A DNA stretch of 64,000 bases from Pseudophaeomoniella oleicola (lineage: Eukaryota > Ascomycota > Eurotiomycetes > Phaeomoniellales > Phaeomoniellaceae): the NCBI GenBank assembly GCA_003868215.1, contig QWDQ01000018.1, positions 310,001 to 374,000 on the forward strand, read 5' to 3'. The position numbers and the translations under genes were made by a program. The number at the start of each line of letters is the position of its first letter. The stretch's first letter is position 1. Shown piece by piece: positions 21,098-32,900 of this stretch. The notes under the pieces were generated by a model. That model made no database searches. It worked only from the letters and a program-made list of their open reading frames with translations, and had not been told where the DNA came from.

Positions 21098-23062
21098 ATG
21101 GGCAAAAAAGAAACACCCAAGTATGATATAGTCATCGTCGGTGCCGGCCCCGTTGGGCTGCTTCTGTCTGTATGCCTCTCGAGATGGGGTTACAGAGTCA
21201 AACACATTGACAATCGCCCCGTGCCCACAGCGACGGGACGTGCGGATGGTATACAGCCAAGGTCAATAGAAATTTTGAAAAATCTGGGTCTGAAGCGAAA
21301 AATCTTCGCCCATAACCCAGCACGAGTATACGAGGTCGCTTTCTGGGATCCGCAAGCAGACCGCTCGGGAATTCACCGTACTGGTACCTGGGCGTCCTGT
21401 CCCAAATTTATTGATGCACGATACCCGTTCACCGCACTACTTCATCAAGGCCTCATAGAGAGAGTCTTCATTGAGGATTTAAACGAGAATGGCACAACTC
21501 TCCAACGGCCATGGACTATTACAGATTTTGACACTGATGATGCAGATCCGACCTATCCCGTCAGGATCGACCTCAAGAATCTCGACAGCAATGTCGTTGA
21601 AACGGTGAGAGCGAAATATCTGTTCAGCGGTGAAGGCACACGCAGTTCCGTTAGAGAAAAGCTCGGCATCCAAATGCGACACAAAGACCCGATTTCTCAC
21701 GTTTGGGGCGTTATGGATGGCGTAGTCCGTACGAACTTCCCAGACATAAAGATGAAATGCACTATCCACTCCGACAGCGGCTCTATCATGGTCATACCTC
21801 GAGAAAACAATATGGTTCGACTCTACATTCAAATTGCCTCTTCAGATGAGCCAGATTTCAACGCACGGAAAACTGCTACCGTCGAAGAGGTCCAAGTAGC
21901 CGCTACCCGGATCATGAAGCCATACCATCTTGAGTGGGATCGTGTGGAATGGTACTCGGTGTATCCCATTGGTCAAGGAATAGCCGAAAGGTACACCCTA
22001 GACAATCGAGTATTCATGGGCGGAGACTGCTGCCACACTCACAGCCCCAAAGCCGGACAAGGCATGAACACTGCTTTCCATGATGCAATCAACTTCGCAT
22101 GGAAAATGCATCTAGTTGAATCTGGCATGGCCTCACGATCGATTCTTGAATCCTACGAGTCCGAGCGCAAATACGTCGCCGAGAATCTCTTGAACTTTGA
22201 TAACAAATACGCCGCCTTGTTTTCTCAACGCAAACCTTCAGCCCAAGAGGTTGGTTCAGCCAGTAATTCTAACCACGGGAGCGGCAAAGAAAGCACCAAT
22301 GCCTTCATCGAAACCTTCAAGGCCAACTGTGAGTTCACTTCTGGCTTCGGTGTTGCCTACAGACCCAACATTTTCAATTGGTCCGCAGACCATTTCTCTG
22401 GGAAAAGCCCTCTTTTCCTTACCAACATCAAAGCCAAGCCGGGATACATCATGCACCCAGCAAATGTCACACGCGTGACAGACGCCAACGTGGTCCATCT
22501 AGAGAATGAGATCCCATTCAACGGCAGCTTCCGCATATTCATCTTTGGCGGTAAGCCCAGTGCCAAAACCAACGGAGCACTCTCCGACCTCTCATCCGCC
22601 TTCGCCGATAAGTCCTCCTTCTACGGCCGCTTCTCTCACGGAACTGCTTCGTCGTCTTTAGGCGACCAAGCCGTCGACGTCTACCACGAACCCCACAACC
22701 CGCATTCCCCCTTCTTCACCCTCGCGCTGATCCTCAACACCCCCCGCTCCTCCGTCGAGATCTCAGCTCTCCCCGCCCTCCTCCAGGATTACAGTACCCA
22801 CATCTACGCAGACGATATCTGGGACGCGCGCGTGCCTGACGCGAAAGCTGCCGCCCACGCAAAGACCGGGTTCGATCAGAACCGAGGGGGTGTCCTGGTC
22901 TGTCGACCGGACGGTCACGTAGGGTGCGCTGTGCAGTTGGTGCAGGGAAGAGGTACGATTGATGCTTTGGAAGAGTATTTTGGGGGATTCATCAGAAAGG
23001 ATGATGGTAGTAGCTCGAAGAAGACAGGGTTGGGTAAGGGGAGGCTTTTGGCACAGTTGTAG
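21098..23062 (+). CDS. FAD-dependent phenol 2-monooxygenase family protein
   Basis: A 654-residue intronless flavoprotein. The N-terminal Rossmann motif [13 protein letters not shown] places the FAD-binding glycines at residues 15-20. The GD motif region ([20 protein letters not shown]) near residues 305-325 contacts the FAD ribityl chain. The C-terminal third ([21 protein letters not shown]) is the thioredoxin-like domain of the phenol hydroxylase group. Such enzymes hydroxylate phenols or related aromatics next to an existing hydroxyl, using NADPH and O2. The length matches yeast-type phenol hydroxylase (about 660 residues). The substrate is uncertain because the family also includes enzymes of salicylate, resorcinol and secondary metabolism. 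It sits just downstream of an MFS gene on the same strand, 702 bp away. Confidence 0.93.
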   Translation: MGKKETPKYDIVIVGAGPVGLLLSVCLSRWGYRVKHIDNRPVPTATGRADGIQPRSIEILKNLGLKRKIFAHNPARVYEVAFWDPQADRSGIHRTGTWASCPKFIDARYPFTALLHQGLIERVFIEDLNENGTTLQRPWTITDFDTDDADPTYPVRIDLKNLDSNVVETVRAKYLFSGEGTRSSVREKLGIQMRHKDPISHVWGVMDGVVRTNFPDIKMKCTIHSDSGSIMVIPRENNMVRLYIQIASSDEPDFNARKTATVEEVQVAATRIMKPYHLEWDRVEWYSVYPIGQGIAERYTLDNRVFMGGDCCHTHSPKAGQGMNTAFHDAINFAWKMHLVESGMASRSILESYESERKYVAENLLNFDNKYAALFSQRKPSAQEVGSASNSNHGSGKESTNAFIETFKANCEFTSGFGVAYRPNIFNWSADHFSGKSPLFLTNIKAKPGYIMHPANVTRVTDANVVHLENEIPFNGSFRIFIFGGKPSAKTNGALSDLSSAFADKSSFYGRFSHGTASSSLGDQAVDVYHEPHNPHSPFFTLALILNTPRSSVEISALPALLQDYSTHIYADDIWDARVPDAKAAAHAKTGFDQNRGGVLVCRPDGHVGCAVQLVQGRGTIDALEEYFGGFIRKDDGSSSKKTGLGKGRLLAQL

Positions 23063-23459
23063 AGTAGCAATTGGCAGTTATGCCGCGTAGGTTACCTGGC
23101 GAAGGACATTCCCCCAGTGGGCTTTAGACGGAGAGTAGATTTGAATCTTAGAGAGAGGGAGACAGAAAGAGAGGAGAATCGAAATTGTATTTGCACATTG
23201 AGTGGCTGCTTCAAAATTACAGTTATAAGATGGCATTTCAGACGCTCTCTGAGAGAGCATACCTTTCTTTTCCTGAGTACCGCTTGTATGCGCTTGAAAA
23301 CAATTTTAGGGATTGCGATGTATACAATGTTTCCAAACTCCAGTGCGCGCTGTGCTTGTATTACAATTTTTGTACAAATTGAGGGATTTTAATTCGGACT
23401 AAAGGGTGCCGGTGTAAGAGGCCGATTACCAGCTCCCACGCCTCTAGAGTGAGATTCTC
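23063..23459. other. intergenic between convergent genes
   Basis: The 3' flanks of the hydroxylase and the Hsp10 gene. Two short plus-strand frames overlap in different phases and show no likeness to a family. Nothing else is seen. Confidence 0.5.
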
Positions 23460-23996
23460 TTACTCGTTGATCTTTGCAAGAATTCTGTAACGACGTTGAT
23501 TAGAAAACCAAAAGGTCTGCAACAACTAGGGTGCATGAAAACGTACTCTGAGTCCCTGAATAGCTGGTATTCATCTTCGCCTACTTTCACTGGGCTTCCA
23601 CCGTACTGCGCAACTTTTTGTCAGCTAGCGGTTCTCGAAATCGTGGTATGGAACAGCTTGCGGATGACGCACCTGTGGAATCAAAACCTTGTCACCAGCT
23701 TGGACACCCATTGGTATTCTCTTTCCCTCCCTATCCAATCCACCGGGACCGGCAGCAAGGACCGTAGCTTGATTGATCTCCTTGACGCTGGATTCTGGCA
23801 AAAAGATACCGCTCGCAGTCTTGGTCTCTGGCTTGAACTTTTGGACCAGAACACGGTCGAGAAGGGGGACGAGGTTCTTAATGTTTCGGAGAGCCTGCGA
23901 TCAGGAAAATGTCAGTACGATAGAGCCTAGCTGATGCGTGCCAAAGTGTTTCGCATTCGGGAAACGGCGACACCGGGAAGCATTAGCACGTACCAT
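23460..23996 (-). CDS. HSP10: 10-kDa heat shock protein, mitochondrial co-chaperonin
   Basis: Four exons, complement of 23994-23996, 23673-23894, 23547-23605 and 23460-23484, encode 102 residues. Exon 1 is the ATG alone, followed by a 99-nt intron with a GTACGT donor; the next exon begins ALRNIKNLVPLLDRVLVQ. Introns 2 and 3 are 67 and 62 nt. The mobile-loop region (KPETKTASGIFLPE), VLAAGPGG, GDKVLIPQYGG and the ending DSEILAKINE are all typical of GroES/Hsp10. It forms the heptameric lid of the Hsp60 chamber in the mitochondrial matrix. Hsp10 carries no cleaved presequence; the basic, amphipathic N-terminus does the targeting. No single reading frame covers the gene, so simple frame scans miss it. 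Confidence 0.95.
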
Positions 23997-25374
23997 TTTG
24001 CTTTAATTGCTTGCAAGAAAAACGTAGAGAGGACGGAAACCAAGATCAGATTGTAAAATAAGTGAATGCAAAGATAGTCAAAACAAATGCTTGCTCAAGT
24101 TTCGGGGAGTTGAAGCTTTACAATAAGTACCGTAGTAGATCTTCTTTGCAGGTTCCACAAAGTTCTGCGATCCATTCAAAAAGTTTTGCCAAGCGCATAT
24201 TGAGCCTCGACCCCAGGACGCTACTAAGTTACTACGGTATGGTATCCCCCATAGTGTACCAAGGGAGGCAGGTAACCCGAACGGTTCGTGTCCATTACCT
24301 CGTCGCTTCCGTTGATATCTCGAGCTCTCAGAAATTCCTGGTGTACTGGCTTGTACCTTCGACATCTCTCATGCCTGTGTATTGCTCAGGCTTGACTGCG
24401 ACCAGACTACCAGCAGTCATGTCCCAAACAGATTGCCCAGCCCATCATTGTCTTGGGTTGTTGAAATAGGGGTAGCTCTCATTTCTCTGATAATACCAAT
24501 CATAGCGTCAAGCTCCTGTATGGTCTAGAGGTTCTAAGTGGACGATTATTGATCAACTCGGTCATAGTATGTTCTACTAAGGCTCCTTGTTTCTGGACCG
24601 ATGGGAAGAGAATGTATCTGGGTAGGTACCCAGCTGGTCCAGACTTCTTGAAAAAGCTCCGGGGGCCGTCTCCTCGAACAGTCGTCCATTTCTTACAGAG
24701 AAGGCTGTGTCTGGACGGTATGCTTCGTTTTCCTTCTTCTATTTGCCTTCTTTTCGCAGAAAGAGGGGCCCTCAAGGGCCAGAGTCGATGGCCGAAAGGA
24801 TGCAGCTTCCTTCGCCATAGGTCATCGTGGTACTCCCCCCTATTCCCATGTTACTGCCTGCATTTTCTTTTACCAAACGGAGGTGTTGTCGAGGGAGGGA
24901 AGCCTGAAGAGAGGATAGCAAAGGAACAGCTGCATAACCGTGAAGGTACGTACATCAGATCAACGACCATTTCACAATCATATCCCAGTTGAGCGCTACC
25001 TTATAAGGGTAAGTACGCATAGGTAAGTCCATCTCCCGCGTAAGCACCTTTAAGTGTCTATCCACACCAAGAGTTTCGCCAGAGATGGAAGGCACAGTGC
25101 CTAGAATGTAAAGGCCTTGTTTCAACCCAAAAGAGAGGTGTGGTGTCATTGTGATAGCCAGCGGACTCGGAGGAAGGAACTTGACCACGCCACATTTCTT
25201 TTCCCATCTCAACCCACTATCGTATATCCTACTTTCCACTGCCTGAGCTCCATTGCGGCAATTTCAAACATGTTGTCTTGACCTTAAGGGTACTTGTCCT
25301 CTGCTGTTGATCATAAACAGCCTTTCGCTAGTCGCAGTCTTTACCTTGTGCCATCTCGATCTCCAGCAGTGTAT
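23997..25374. other. divergent intergenic region
   Basis: About 1.4 kb between the starts of Hsp10 and the large unrecognised gene. Several frames of 90-147 codons occur on both strands (for example 24549-24992 plus and 24955-25239 minus), but they overlap, lack recognisable motifs and are probably chance. Loose palindrome pieces lie near 24130 and 24228 (TACTACGGTA). I did not find a convincing heat-shock element. Confidence 0.45.
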
Positions 25375-28300
25375 ATGGGTTCGACGAAAGAGTGCCGTCC
25401 TTCTAGGCTTGGAGCGTTCGACGAGGAGACATGTCGCTTCATCCTACAGGAGCTTGGAGAATGTGTTGTACCATACTTTCCCTTCTTTTACGGCATTGAA
25501 CAGGTCTATAAATGTCTACTAGACCGTTATGGGGAGAAGCATATCGCCGATGCTATGAGTGTACTCCATGAGCTACTTGAAGACGACTCACTCGCTATTG
25601 GCGTGGGTGATGAGGGCGACTCATGGCGTTCATGGCGCTATGACTGGCGCCATCGAAATGTAAGTATCCGGATCCTGTCTCGTAAGTCAATACTCACAGA
25701 CCAACAGGACAACCCCCTCAACCCTTCTACCCCAGGAGTCGGAGATTACCTCTTCCCTCCACCTACACCTCGGAGGGTACGGCTCATCAAGTCCGCAAAC
25801 TTCCTGGCTATGCAAGGTCTGACAGAGATGAACGATTCTGGTCGACACCCTGTGCAACAACAGAGTCTCCAAGTTCAACAGGTGTGGCAGTCGCAGCGAG
25901 GCCTAGGCATCAACACTGAAGCATATCAGCTCCTGGAAGAAATCTCTAAGAGGAAACATTCACCTGTCTCTCCAGTCCTCCGTGTTCCGACTCCAGGAGC
26001 ACACATCAAAAGCCATAGTCACGTGCCTGAAAATCTCGGTATGGAGCACAAAGATGACGTATCCGCTTGTCCAAGTGCAAGAAAAGGCTGTTATACACAG
26101 CCATGCATGTCGACAGAACCAGCAATGTCTGCTTCAAGAACTGACTCTCCTCGTGCTTCAGCCCCTACAGTCTGTTTTGGAGATCATCCGGATGAGGATC
26201 AAAGCCAGCAGTTTGTAGAATTGGACCTTCGGCAGAGCTTCACACACCCGATGGACCCTCTCACGGTTTCCTCCGTAATGATGCATCCGCGACAGGCCAT
26301 GCGGCCTTTGGGCTTTCGGCTTCGTGGTGGCGATCTAGACGTTCGCACGTATCGGCCAATTGCAAATACTTCCACCAGACTCGATGTATCGAGCTTGCAG
26401 GAGATTCAGAACAATCTGGTCAATTTCGACTCTTCTGTTTTGCAGAGAGCGAACGGTGATGCGGAAGCTCACGAGGTTTTCCCATGTGATGTATGCCTCA
26501 ACCAACCCGTGATAATGGTACCTGAGTCGGCTCCAGACGATGGCATGAAGTCTATGATACCACTGAGTCCTCTTTTTGGCTCTACTTCGACAAATATCAA
26601 GAGCGCGCCGTACTGGGCGTTCGACGAGCAAGGACCACCACAAATTCATGGTCTCGAGAGCTCGGAGACAATGGCAGAAGATCTCAGAGCGATGGCGCCA
26701 GACTTCGCTGATGTGGATGAGATTTGTGAAGCAGAATGGTATCCAGGTGTGGACGTGGTGACCCGCAATGTCAGTCGCCCGGAGAGCAGGATGACGACAG
26801 CGTCATGGAAGACGAGATATTCTCAGGATCACAATCGTTTGATCAGTGGAATTGGCGAGCTTGTCGTCTCACCAGGATGTGCCTTATCCCTTTTTGGACG
26901 TAGACAAACACGGCGTAAAGGTGGTACGTTTACACGATCAACGTTTCCACGGCGAAGGCACCCTAGTCCTGATGGATCTCCTGTGGTAAACAAACGTGAC
27001 AGTCCAGATTATTATCTCATATGCGAAACCAAGCAAAGAAAGAATGATCCTAGCTTTAGTGCGAGGCTATCGTCATTTCTAAGACGCAATAACGAGCTTG
27101 GTGAAAGTGTCCTGTCTTACTCACTGCCTGACAAGCTCACGCTCACCTCTACCTACAAGCATAGCACCACGAACAATCATCTACGGAACTGCCTGATGCA
27201 TAAGAACATTCATTCAATGGAGGTCACATCGGATCCAACGCTTTCAGCATACATCTCACTTGATGGTACTCATGATGATGAGGACCAGGCGATTTCGAAG
27301 CAGCTCAACAGTCCAGGGAAATTAACCCTTGATCTCAATAAAGCGCTTCCACCAAACCCCATCTTTATCCTGCCAGAGCTCAGCCAAAGCGATCGGCAAA
27401 CTTCTCAATTGCAACAGTTTAGCGGTCCAAGCTCTGCAGCATCAACCGCAACTTCAACAGTTTCTAGACAATCAACAAATTCTGGCAAAACACAGTTCCG
27501 CCACATGGCTCGTGAACTGATTCACAGACCTGACTTTGCTTCTCCACATGAACCTTCACCATTTCAGAATGTCGTTCATAATCAGGAGAATACTCCAAAT
27601 GCTGCATCGCAATTTCAAAATGCCAGGAGCCCTGAGTTCGTCTCATCAAAAATGTTTAACAGAACACAATCAGCACTCCAGGACCGATCATTGCCTCCTG
27701 CAGAAGCCAATGGACATGAGTGTCAGCATTCAGTGTTAAGCGAACGAGCATGGAACGTTGAGCCGGAAAGAGCCAGGAAAGTGGTGGGCACTCCCGTGCA
27801 ACACCGCCATATACCTCATGCTTTATCCGAAAATAACATCCAGTATATTTCCGCCAAAAATGATACTGAACCAGCACAGTATTGGATCCCTTCTTATTTG
27901 CGCGATCGAATTCAGGAGGAAAGCGATATCACAGTTGAGTCCGTGTCACCCACCCGAGGCCGCACGCCAGCTTCGATGAGACCCGCTACTGCCAAGCTGG
28001 CTGATTTCGAAGAAGAGCACGAAGATATCCTGGAGCATCCCAAGAGTGCCCAAAAGGGATCTAGATCACCACATAAGAAGCTGATTGGGGACAATGGATG
28101 GCTGACTAGGAGTCAGAGCGTCCGGGAAGTTACCAAGGAAGAGAAGCAAGAGAAGTCAGAGTCACCAAAGAAAGGAGCTCTCAAGCAGTGGGGTGATAAG
28201 ATGAAGCGCAAGATAGGCGATTTGGTAAGCCTCGACAACTTTCTGAGCCTTGGACTCGCTGACATTGGCAGACAACCGCCGAGAGCGGCCAACCAGTACT

Positions 28301-28892
28301 TTCGAGGTCGACCTTTGCTATCTCGCTGAATCCCCCTGCCCAAGCGAAGATCTACGGGGAGCTTGAGCTCATGCTCTGTGTCAGCGGCAATAAGTTTCTC
28401 ATGGAGCAGTACGAAAAGGGCCGAATGTCTCCAGATTCGGTTGCTAGAGTTACTGCAGGCTGGAGGGCTAAAAACCGACCTCAGGTACGCGAATTTCAGT
28501 ATGACCAACTCACTCAGCGAGATTTGGTGTTGGCAAACGTCAAGACGTTCGAGTTCCATGGTGATGCTGCGCGGAACCCTGTCGCTCTGAACGGCATCCT
28601 GCACTGTTGGAAAACATTGGCTAAGGAAATGAGCATTCGCACGTTTTGTGCTGCCGACACGCAGATCAAAAAGCACTTGCTCGATGCCCGCCGCGTGCTG
28701 GAAATGTTTGGTGCTCCACTGATCACGTTCCTGGCGTTCCAAGAGATACAGAGCACAGCACACCGTGGGATCCGTAACTACCAAGTCAGAAAGTCCAAGC
28801 GCGAGAGGAGGGATACATTCTCTCGAAGTGAGTCGGACACCATGTTGTCAATCGGCGACGAGTCATTCGAGAAGACTGAGCTGTCCAATTAA
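25375..28892 (+). CDS. large conserved-looking fungal protein, function unknown
   Basis: Three exons, 25375-25659, 25708-28224 and 28272-28892, encode 1140 residues. The first intron is 48 nt, has a GTAAGT donor, no stop and a length divisible by three, so it can be read through. The second is 47 nt (GTAAGC donor, CTGAC branch site) and joins the body to a final 206-codon exon; without splicing the frame stops at 28329. The N-terminus (residues 1-110) looks folded, with the motifs FDEETCRFILQELGECVVPY and LHELLEDDSLAIGVGDEGDSWRSW. The middle is long, polar and Ser/Pro/Gln-rich, likely disordered. The C-terminus is again ordered and basic, with SGNKFLMEQYEKGRMSP and LNGILHCWKTLAKEM. No family is recognised. 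The frame lies open upstream to 25294, but without an ATG. Confidence 0.82.
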
Positions 28893-29931
28893 ATCGGTGT
28901 GCGGGCTTGACGGGGTAACGTGTTGTCCCAAGGAAGAAGAGGAAAGATGGGGGAGGACTGATAGCGGGCGTCCACCAGGGCGAAGGAACGCTGTTACGTA
29001 TGGCGAGTAAGGTGGTAATGGCAATGTCATACTCAACAGATGATGTGCTATGAAGATGTATGAGTACCACTGCAATGATTGCGGTGTGCGTGCGCCTTCT
29101 CGTGTTAGATTTGATGCTTTTCTTTTACCCGTGGCCGGCTACATTACTTGCTGCATTGCGTTGTTATCCTAGAGTTCCATCGAATGAGATCCCAACTCTG
29201 TGGTTTATTTGTTGCTGCTAACATTAAGGAGATGGAATACTTATGTGACCTGTTTCGCAGTACCTCTCATCTTCTACAAAAAACCATAACATTGGTGAGG
29301 TGCATATCCCGAGATGAAGCCGTTTTATCAGATTGGCGACATGGTCCGACAATGCGGCCGGTCCATTTGTCGATCACGACATCATGAACCAATCAACATC
29401 GAGTGAATTGAAAGGTTGTCGCCCAGAGGCCGAGAACGGCACTTTAGCGGAGACATGACCGTAGTGCCGGCAATGTTACGGTATTCAGGGTCTGTCAGTA
29501 CGAGATACCAATTTGCAATATCCAAAAACATTTGGTATTGTTAGTAGTAGATACAACCCAAAGACATTGCAAAGATCGACTCAACTGCGGCTGAACTCTT
29601 GAGCCTCGATCCATTTTGCAGTGAGGTGACTAGACTTAGAATGTGGCTACAGTAGAAGCCAGAGTATACGGCGCCTAACCTCTAACTTAGGTGAGGTTGG
29701 TTTATATAAGGTACCTAAGGTAAAGTAAACAACCTTGTAATTACCGGAACCCCTCCACCTGTTAAAAAAGCCCCGAATACAGTGATTCATCGTTTTCTCC
29801 CGCTGAAATTTACCCTTTTGGGGACATCCCAGTCCAAAAAATAATTTCGCCCCTCATTATTTTGTTCCCTTCAGGTCCTTTCTGTCTCTTGTTTCTCGTG
29901 AATGAGTGCCAATTGAGAGACAAGAACAAAG
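28893..29931. other. promoter region of sulfite reductase gene
   Basis: About 1 kb between two plus-strand genes. A TTTATATAAG box lies at 29701-29710, about 220 bp upstream of the sulfite reductase ATG, next to a GGTACCTAAGG motif. No exact CYS3-type site (ATGRYRYCAT) was found by eye. No gene is supported. Confidence 0.5.
29701..29710 (+). promoter_or_regulatory. TATA-like box upstream of sulfite reductase
   Basis: A TTTATATAAG sequence lies 222 bp upstream of the start codon of the sulfite reductase gene, at a spacing that would leave a leader of roughly 100-190 nt. This is inferred from sequence only. Confidence 0.35.
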
Positions 29932-32900
29932 ATGGGATCAATCTCGACTGCAGCGGAAGCTGGTACGTGCTTTTTTACACATAAATTTGTATGGGATCAT
30001 CTCTAACTGACATCTCTGAACAGTGGCACGGATTGCCTATCTATCGAGTGATGTTGTATTGTCGGTTCAGCCGTCGCTGAGCTCAGATTCGGCATTCTCA
30101 AAGCACCTACACCGCTTTGCCCTGAACAAGGCAAAAAGCTATGTGTCGAGGGAAGTGCCAGAGTTGCAGATAGTCCGACAGAACGCGGACCCTCTCCTCT
30201 CTGCCTATGCACCGCTCAAAGCTGGCAGGGTTGTCACCGTGACTGCGAATTCGTCAATCCTCCTCGCATCGATCCCTCATCTCTACCGCCTTGCGAACTA
30301 CCCTCTCGTTATCCACGTTGCGCTTGATCAGCAGCCATACCCGGATTATGCCGAAATTAGCTCAATACGACAATGTGGCTTCACATTCTTGCAATCAGAA
30401 ACAATACAAGAAGCGCAGGACATTGCTCTGTCTGCACAGGCCCTTGCCATCCGGTCCGGTAAGGGTGTTATCCATTTCTTCGATCCCAACAACTCTGTCG
30501 AAGATGTAACAATCGCTCCGGAGGGAAAAGAGATGGTCCAGGCTCTACTCAATGTGGATGGTGTTCAAGTTGCACATCATGAAGATGAAGAAGGTACCAT
30601 ATATGCAAATGACGGCAGGGTGGCCCTCTTACCTGACGATACTATTCCTGCTGCTGCGGCGGCGGCGGCTGAGCCAGTGGCCACCGAAAAGGTTCCCCAA
30701 GTGAACGGCGCTTCCCCTGTAGCTCCAACGGGAAGCGACAGCTCCTCCGTGGGCTCCTCAAAACGTGATAGTAGTGTTGATAGTGCTGGCGCATCTTCTG
30801 CTGCAACGACAGTTGATACCCATCAGGCACGACCAGTTTCTGCAGCGGACATTGTGCGTTTTGCAACAGATATCTGGGCTTCCCTGGAAAAAGCAACCGG
30901 CCGCAAATATACTCCCCTCGAATACACGGGGCCAAAGGACGCCGATTCGGCGCTCTTTATCTTCGGTTCAACCGGCGTATTCGTAGATGTTCTAGAGGAC
31001 AACAACGTCCCAACTGAGTTGGCACAGGTTGGCGTGATCACAGCCAGGTTATACAGACCATGGGTGGGAGGTGAACTCTCTACTATGATTCCAACCTCAA
31101 TCAAGCGGATTGCGGTGATGGAGCAAATCAAAAGGAAAACAACTAAATGGGGTCCACTATTCCTTGACGTCCTATCGAGCCTGAGCCCCGCCACTGGCCG
31201 TTCGGGTCAGGTTCAATTGGTCTCATACAGATTAGGCCATATCGAACCAGCCACAGCCCGACAAGCGCTACGCGGAATCGTTCAGAATTTGAACGCTGAG
31301 GCTCCGGTTCAGAATCTTAGCGTGGGACATGAGAAAGACCTAGTCCAAGAGTTGCAGCCACAGCAACCTCAGAACGAGAGCGCCTATCTTAAGATTCTCA
31401 ATCAGCTGTTCGGAGAACGGCTCTACATCGCCAACCAGTTAGGCTCTAACAATGCTGGCATTTCTGCCACCATCGCGGCAAGACCCGAATATGGCTTTGG
31501 TTCTCTCCTGGCGCGTATTGATCATCGCCAACGTTTTATCACAGAAGTCCAGGAGGCGGCCAGAAGCAAGGAGTTTATAACTGAAGCACCCAAGAACTGG
31601 CTCTCCAAATGGTCTTTGGCTGCTTCGGATGTATCGAAAGCAAACGATCTAGCTCCGGAGGTCATTGCCCGCTTGTCGACAGATGGCTCTCGTCTGTCAT
31701 CGCAGCTCTTAGAGTCCAAAAGGCTCTTCTACAAAGAGTCACAGTGGCTTGTCGGTTCAGACGCATGGGCTTACGACCTTGGTAATTCGGGTGTCCACCA
31801 TGTGCTTGCCTCTGGCGCGAACGTCAATATGCTCATCATCGATTCCCAACCGTACTCCGAACGTGCTGCCGCTGATGCTAGCAGGCGCAAGAAAGATATT
31901 GGTCTTTACGCCATGAACTTCGGTAATGCTTATGTTGCATCAGTCGCTGTCTACAGTTCCTACACGCAGGTATTGCAAGCTATGATCGAGGCTGAACAGT
32001 TCGAGGGTCCTTCAGTGGTTGTCGCCTACCTGCCCTATAACAAGGAAGACGATTCGCCGTTGACTGTCCTACAAGAGACCAAGAAAGCAGTTGATCTCGG
32101 ATATTGGCCCTTGTACAGATGGGATCCTACAAGAGAGGCCAAGGGCGAGCCAAATTTCTCTCTAGATAGTGAGCGCATCAAGCAGGAACTGCAAGAGTTT
32201 TTGAGGAGGGACAACCAGTTGACTCAGTTGATGCGACGCAAACCCGAATTTGCTGCCACGCTTGGTGAATCGTATGGCTCAGAAGTCCGCAAGTTGCAAC
32301 AACGTCGTGCCAAGGACGCGTATGAGCAATTGTTAGAGGGGTTGTTTGGAGCTCCACTTACCATCCTCTTTGCGTCTGATAACGGTAATGCAGAGAAATT
32401 CGCCAAGCGACTCGGTAACCGGGGCAGGGCGAGAGGACTCAAGACCATGGTCTTGGCTATGGATGACTATCCCGTTGATGATCTTGCTACAGAAGAAAAT
32501 GTGGTGTTTATCACCAGTACCGCTGGTCAGGGTGAGTTCCCACAGAATGGCCGGCAATTTTGGGAGACCGTCAAGAACGCGGCAGACCTTGACCTCTCAT
32601 CTATTCATTACTCATGTTTCGCGCTTGGTGATAGCCACTACTGGCCACGAAAGCAAGACAAACACTACTACAACAAGCCTGGAAAAGACCTTGATGCCAG
32701 GCTATCTTTCCTTGGCGGCAAGGCTCTTTGCGAAATAGGACTTGGAGACGACCAAGATCCTGACGGACCAGAGACTGGTTACCAACAGTGGGAACCTAAG
32801 CTTTGGGCCGCTTTGGGTGTTGACAAGGTCGAAGGTCTTCCAGAGGAACCAGCTCCACTCACCAATGAAGACATGAAGATTCAATCAAATTATCTCCGGG

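Noticed and set aside
24078-25239. frames of 90-147 codons between Hsp10 and the large gene
   Set aside because: No motif, overlapping on both strands, and better read as promoter and leader DNA.
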